The notes under the pieces are model-generated. The model saw nothing but the letters and a program-made list of their open reading frames with translations. It was not told the DNA's origin and searched no databases. Below, piece after piece: positions 60,581 to 64,000 of a stretch of 64,000 nucleotides of DNA. Source of the stretch: Montifringilla adamsi. Taxonomy: Eukaryota > Chordata > Aves > Passeriformes > Passeridae. Every line of letters begins with the position of its first letter. Within the stretch, counting starts at the first letter, position 1. The position numbers and the translations under genes were made by a program. The stretch lies in NCBI GenBank assembly GCA_017590115.1, contig JAGGNK010007448.1:3450815-3514814 (forward strand), written 5' to 3'.

Positions 60581-62434
60581 GCTGGAGCAAACCTAGTGCT
60601 AAAATTAGTAGGCAAATGCTCCCTGAACTCTATAAAAAGGGGATAGCTTAATTAAATTACATCCCGATATTGCCCATAGCACTTACCAAATTGGCAAATT
60701 GAGTTCACAGCAGTTCAGCTTCAAAACTAACTGACATCCCTGAAAATTTGCAGCACATGACCCCATCCCTTCTTGCACTGGAAGCCCAGCTCACACCCAG
60801 CAGGCACCAGCAGCAGGAGTGGGATGAGGGGGGGCAGCGCAGGAGTGGGCAAAGAAAGTACCAGAATGCCTCAAACTGAACCTGTGTGAGCTCTGAGGCT
60901 CCACTCCCAGCCCCTCTGATCCCTCTCAGCACCATGAGCACCACGCAGGGCTGGGGGCAGTGCTGCCAGCCCATCCATTAGGCTTTTCCCTGGCCAATGG
61001 GCATGGTGCATGGTCAGAAACATGGGGACAGCTCCTTCCACACATCTCCTCTCTCCCCTCCTTTGCCAGGGACTGACAACAGGTGATGAGAATAAAACAC
61101 TGCACAGGGTTGGAAGAGCTGGGAAGCAGCATGGGCTGGTGTCAGTCCAAAGGGAAGCAGGGAGACAAGGGCTGGGATGCAGTGTCTGTCCCCACACTCC
61201 CCCTGGGCAGCTCAGCTCTGCTGTCCTCAGGCTGGCACTGGGGAGCTTCACCCCAAGACTGGGAGCTCTGGAGAGGGACAGAGCAGCCTCATGCTCCCGC
61301 AGAGGGGAGAAAAAGGAGTGAAGAGCTCAGTGGGGAGAGACAGTCTCCTGTCCCCATGGATGCACGGCCCAGGAGCCTGCTGTGATGTGTAGCATGGGGG
61401 TTCCTGTGGTCCCCGAGTGTCACCTCTCAGCCACAGCTCTCGGGGAGGGGATGCCCTCCAGGAAAATGCTCCTGCTGCTCCTCCCTTTTCCCCTCCATTC
61501 TCTTTACACACAGATTCAGTCAGGCATTACAGAAGCTGGGGTCTGTTTTCCCCAGGTGACACGGTTTTCCTTTTCTGCCTCTCCACATGCCAGCACTAGG
61601 GCTGTAATTTATTGACAATTTCTATCCTAATATATCCTGACTTTAAAAAGAGGCACCACTTCCCAGAGGCGTGAGGTGATCAGAGCCCTGATTGCTTCTG
61701 ACAGTGCCTGGGCAAGGATGTTGGCATTCAGAGCAAAATAACACCCTAAAAAAGGGGGAAAACGGCCCAAAAAACTAGAAAGGCAGTTGTTCCCTGGAAA
61801 AAGGGGGCAAAATAAAAAATGGCAATGGAAAAAGAAAGGAGGAAGGGGGGAGAGCAGCAAGGGGGAGATGGCACCAGGTTGCTGGTGACACATCAGACTG
61901 TCATGCTAAATGGCCTTAACAAGCAACCTGAGAAGGGGATAATGAAAACACCTCCCCCAGGGACAGCACGGCTCCAGCCTGACCTTTCCCAGCTGCCGTG
62001 TACAAACATCTTCAATAAATAAAGAGACACTTACCTCCTGTCTCTGCTGAGACGGGAGGGATGTGGTGAGGGGCCCTGCCTGCAGTGAGGTGAGGGGTTC
62101 CAGGGGTTTAGGAGCAATGAATGTGTGGAGGGGCTGGCGCAGGGGGTGACAGCTCTGGACCCCCTCGGGGGTCACCACGGCTTCCTGGCAGGCAGAGCCT
62201 TCAACAACAGGCACAAAGGGATGCTCCAGGTTTGCCCCACTTCCCAAGGCTCTGTTCTGTGTCTCTGCACGTCATCCTGGATTCACACAGGCTCCTCAGG
62301 CAGGGAAAGGATGACTTTGATGTCTGGGTGAGGTGCTGAGCTCTGCTGCTCCCAGCTGGAAGCACAACAAAACCCCTCTGGGCATTGGTGCCGGGAACAC
62401 CTCCCTGGAACTGTTCACAGCCAGGCTGCACCGG

Positions 62435-62545
62435 GCTCTGGGTGACCTGGTCCAGTGGAAAGTGTCCCTGCCCATGGCAGGGCTTAGGACAAGATGACCT
62501 TTAAGGTCCTTTCCAACTCAAACCCTTCTAGGATTCTGTGATTCA
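62435..62545 (+). mobile_element. CR1 LINE 3'-end fragment
   Basis: GACCTGGTCCAGTGGAAAGT, GTCCCTGCCCATGGCAGGG, TAAGGTCCTTTCCAACTCAA and GGATTCTGTGATTC form the CR1 3' end. Confidence 0.85.
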
Positions 62546-63010
62546 GAGCCACTGCCCAAAACTAATGGTCTGGGGTCTAGGAGATCTTCTGGACTCTGCA
62601 AAACCTGGGACTCAGTAGATTGTTTGGTAAGACATCAGCTTGTTCAGAAACAAGTCAAGACTCTGAGGGTGTCAGAGATGCCCAGAGATGGATATGCTTG
62701 GGGGATGCTCCAACTTTCTTCTCACTGGGAAGCACAAAGCAGGAGAAAAAGCAAGGCAGCTTTCCATCCCTGCTCCTTGACAAGCAGGAAAATGACCACC
62801 AGCCTCAATTTTTTTTTTTTTTTCCTTTCATTTGCTCATCTGGGCACCTGGGCTGCTTCCCTGGAGTCCTTAAGGCATTTGTGCTTTGCCATGAAGGCCC
62901 CAGGACTGGGGGAAGTCCACCTCCAGCCCACACATCCCCTCAGCCACAGGAAGCAGGTCACATCTCCCTCTGGCTTGTCTCCAAACCAGAGGACAGCCCT
63001 GAGAACCCTA

Positions 63011-63450
63011 CAGCCCCAGTACCAACCCCACAGCCCCAGTATGTACCTCAAAGCCCCAGTACTTACACCAGAGCCCCAACACCAACCCTATAGCCTCAGT
63101 ACTCACCCCACAGCCCCGGCACCTATCCCACAGCTGCAGCACCTACCCTACAGCCCCAGTATGAACCTCACAGCCCCAGTATGTACCTCAAAGCCCCAGT
63201 ACTAACCCCAGAGCCCCAACACCAACCCTATAGCCTCAGTACTCACCCCACAGCCCCGGCTCCTATCCCTCAGCTGCAGCACCTACCCTATAGCCCCAGT
63301 ATGAACCCCACAGCCCCAGCACCTACCCTACAGCCCCAGTATGAACCTCACAGCCCCAGTATGAACCTCACAGCCCCAGCACCTATCCCACAGCCCCAGC
63401 ACCTATCCCACGGCCCCAGCACCTCCCCCACGGCCCCAGCACGTACCACA
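63011..63450. repeat. 20-bp minisatellite reaching into an ASTN2 splice donor
   Basis: About 22 units of a 20-mer close to CAGCCCCAGTATGAACCTCA. Between about 63031 and 63310 a higher-order repeat of seven units (140 bp) is seen twice, with matching unit order (AAGCCCCAGTACT.., GAGCCCCAACACC.., TAGCCTCAGTACT.., CAGCCCCGG..). The last unit, 63431-63450, includes the 5' splice site of the ASTN2 exon and its last four coding bases. The units look like copies of the exon-intron junction sequence. Direct reading; the origin is inference. Confidence 0.9.
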
Positions 63451-63597
63451 CAGCCCGTGGAGTCCACCTTGCGGTCCGACACGCACTTGAAGTTGCGGGT
63501 GCAGCCGCCGTTGTTGCGGGAGCAGTCGCGGACGGGCCCGAAGGAGGAGAGCAAGTCATTGATGGTTTCGAAGTAGGTGGACAGCATCGCTTCTTCC
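63447..63597 (-). CDS. ASTN2: ASTN2 internal exon: start of EGF-like repeat 2
   Basis: This exon encodes about 50 residues of astrotactin-2, a neuronal membrane protein involved in glial-guided neuronal migration and in trafficking of ASTN1 and synaptic proteins. The translation begins [16 protein letters not shown] and continues through [15 protein letters not shown] and DSTGCV, giving the first four cysteines of an EGF-like repeat; the fifth and sixth are on the next exon. The acceptor is CTCCAAG at 63598 and the donor is GTG|GTACGT. The exon is 151 nt: one base completes an Arg codon from the exon beyond the right edge, then 50 whole codons follow, leaving phase 0. The identification rests on my memory of vertebrate ASTN2 and is very secure. 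The donor sits inside the last unit of a 20-bp minisatellite, which is unusual for a conserved exon. Confidence 0.96.
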
Positions 63598-64000
63598 CTT
63601 GGAGAGAAAAGGCACCGTTAGGGCTGGCAGGGAGCTGGCAGGGCAGGGGCACAGGCAGGGCAATGCACAGAGAGCTGCTCTGGCAACATCCCTGATTAGA
63701 GATACCGAGGCAAAGGAGACATCCCAAAGAAATGAGGGGTTTGTGATTATGCTCTACAATAAATTTGCTGCATAACTCTGGCATCCTTCACAGAATCAAC
63801 CAGTCATGGGGTTTCAAAGATACTATCCACCAGTTTTACGCAAACTAGCAACTAGGAGATGCTTTATTAGTAGACTGGAGCTGAGTGTGAATCCAACCCT
63901 ACGCTGGACAACAGCAAATCCAGAGCCATAAAACTCTTCCTGAATGTTTCACAGCTGGGCCAAACCTCCCTGAGCATCCACACCCTGTCCATCACCATCA
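63598..64000 (-). other. ASTN2 intron, continues past right edge
   Basis: Pyrimidine-rich acceptor context just upstream (on the minus strand) of the 63447-63597 exon; beyond that I see nothing recognisable. Confidence 0.8.

Larger units (their letters stand above)
50835..63446 (-). other. ASTN2 intron, 12.6 kb
   Basis: No gene recognised. It holds CR1 fragments (51.97, 53.59 and 62.44 kb), an AT dinucleotide palindrome at 56088-56113, an A-rich/(CA)n block at 59045-59185, candidate conserved blocks near 53.2, 54.1, 57.5 and 60.4 kb, and the 20-bp minisatellite at 63.01-63.45 kb that reaches the splice donor. Confidence 0.85.

Noticed and set aside
63011..63450. CRISPR-like regular array
   Set aside because: Units are contiguous with no spacers, the period is 20 bp, and the setting is a vertebrate intron; it is a minisatellite.

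Overview
This is vertebrate nuclear DNA, almost certainly from a bird. The evidence is the many 3'-end fragments of CR1-type LINEs on both strands, compact introns, GC-rich minisatellites, and protein-coding exons that closely match vertebrate astrotactin-2 and TRIM32. I cannot place it to species; an assembly gap of 59 N lies at 14739-14797.

Two genes are present. (1) ASTN2 runs on the minus strand. Seven consecutive internal exons, read from high to low coordinates, lie at 63447-63597, 50668-50834, 47535-47723, 30089-30213, 29629-29733, 28009-28188 and 6446-6711. All have AG acceptors and GT donors, and the splice phases join into one open frame of 394 codons (1183 nt). They cover EGF-like repeats 2 and 3, the MACPF domain and the Cys-rich segment just after it. 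The 5' and 3' parts of the gene lie outside the window. (2) TRIM32 runs on the plus strand, nested inside the 21.3-kb ASTN2 intron at 6712-28008. It has a CpG-island promoter and a probable non-coding first exon ending at 14724, an intron 14725-17517, and a single coding exon (CDS 17585-19528, 647 aa) with a long 3' UTR. The same antisense nesting exists in mammals, so this is conserved synteny.

Layout: 1-6445 is ASTN2 intron with a small 37-bp tandem repeat; 6446-6711 ASTN2 exon; 6712-14550 intron with a tandem duplication, CR1 copies, a small GC-rich island and a large 20-bp minisatellite (about 11.51-12.20 kb); 14180-14335 polypurine tract; 14560-15130 TRIM32 CpG island; 17518-about 21860 TRIM32 terminal exon; 21.9-28.0 kb AT-rich intron with candidate conserved non-coding blocks; 28.0-30.2 kb a cluster of three ASTN2 exons; 30.2-47.5 kb intron with CR1 copies and a G-poor A/C-rich block (45.49-46.08 kb); 47.5-50.8 kb two exons separated by a CR1 and an LTR-retroelement relic; 50.8-63.4 kb intron; and 63.0-63.6 kb a second 20-bp minisatellite that runs into the splice donor of an ASTN2 exon.

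The window holds ordinary vertebrate genes, and I found no new multi-gene system. The observations most worth checking are the minisatellite that overlaps an ASTN2 5' splice site and carries stronger decoy donors, the LTR relic ending next to another ASTN2 donor, the minimal start-stop element in the TRIM32 leader, and the strand-asymmetric block near 45.5-46.1 kb. Most other open reading frames are chance frames in introns, repeats or antisense to TRIM32.
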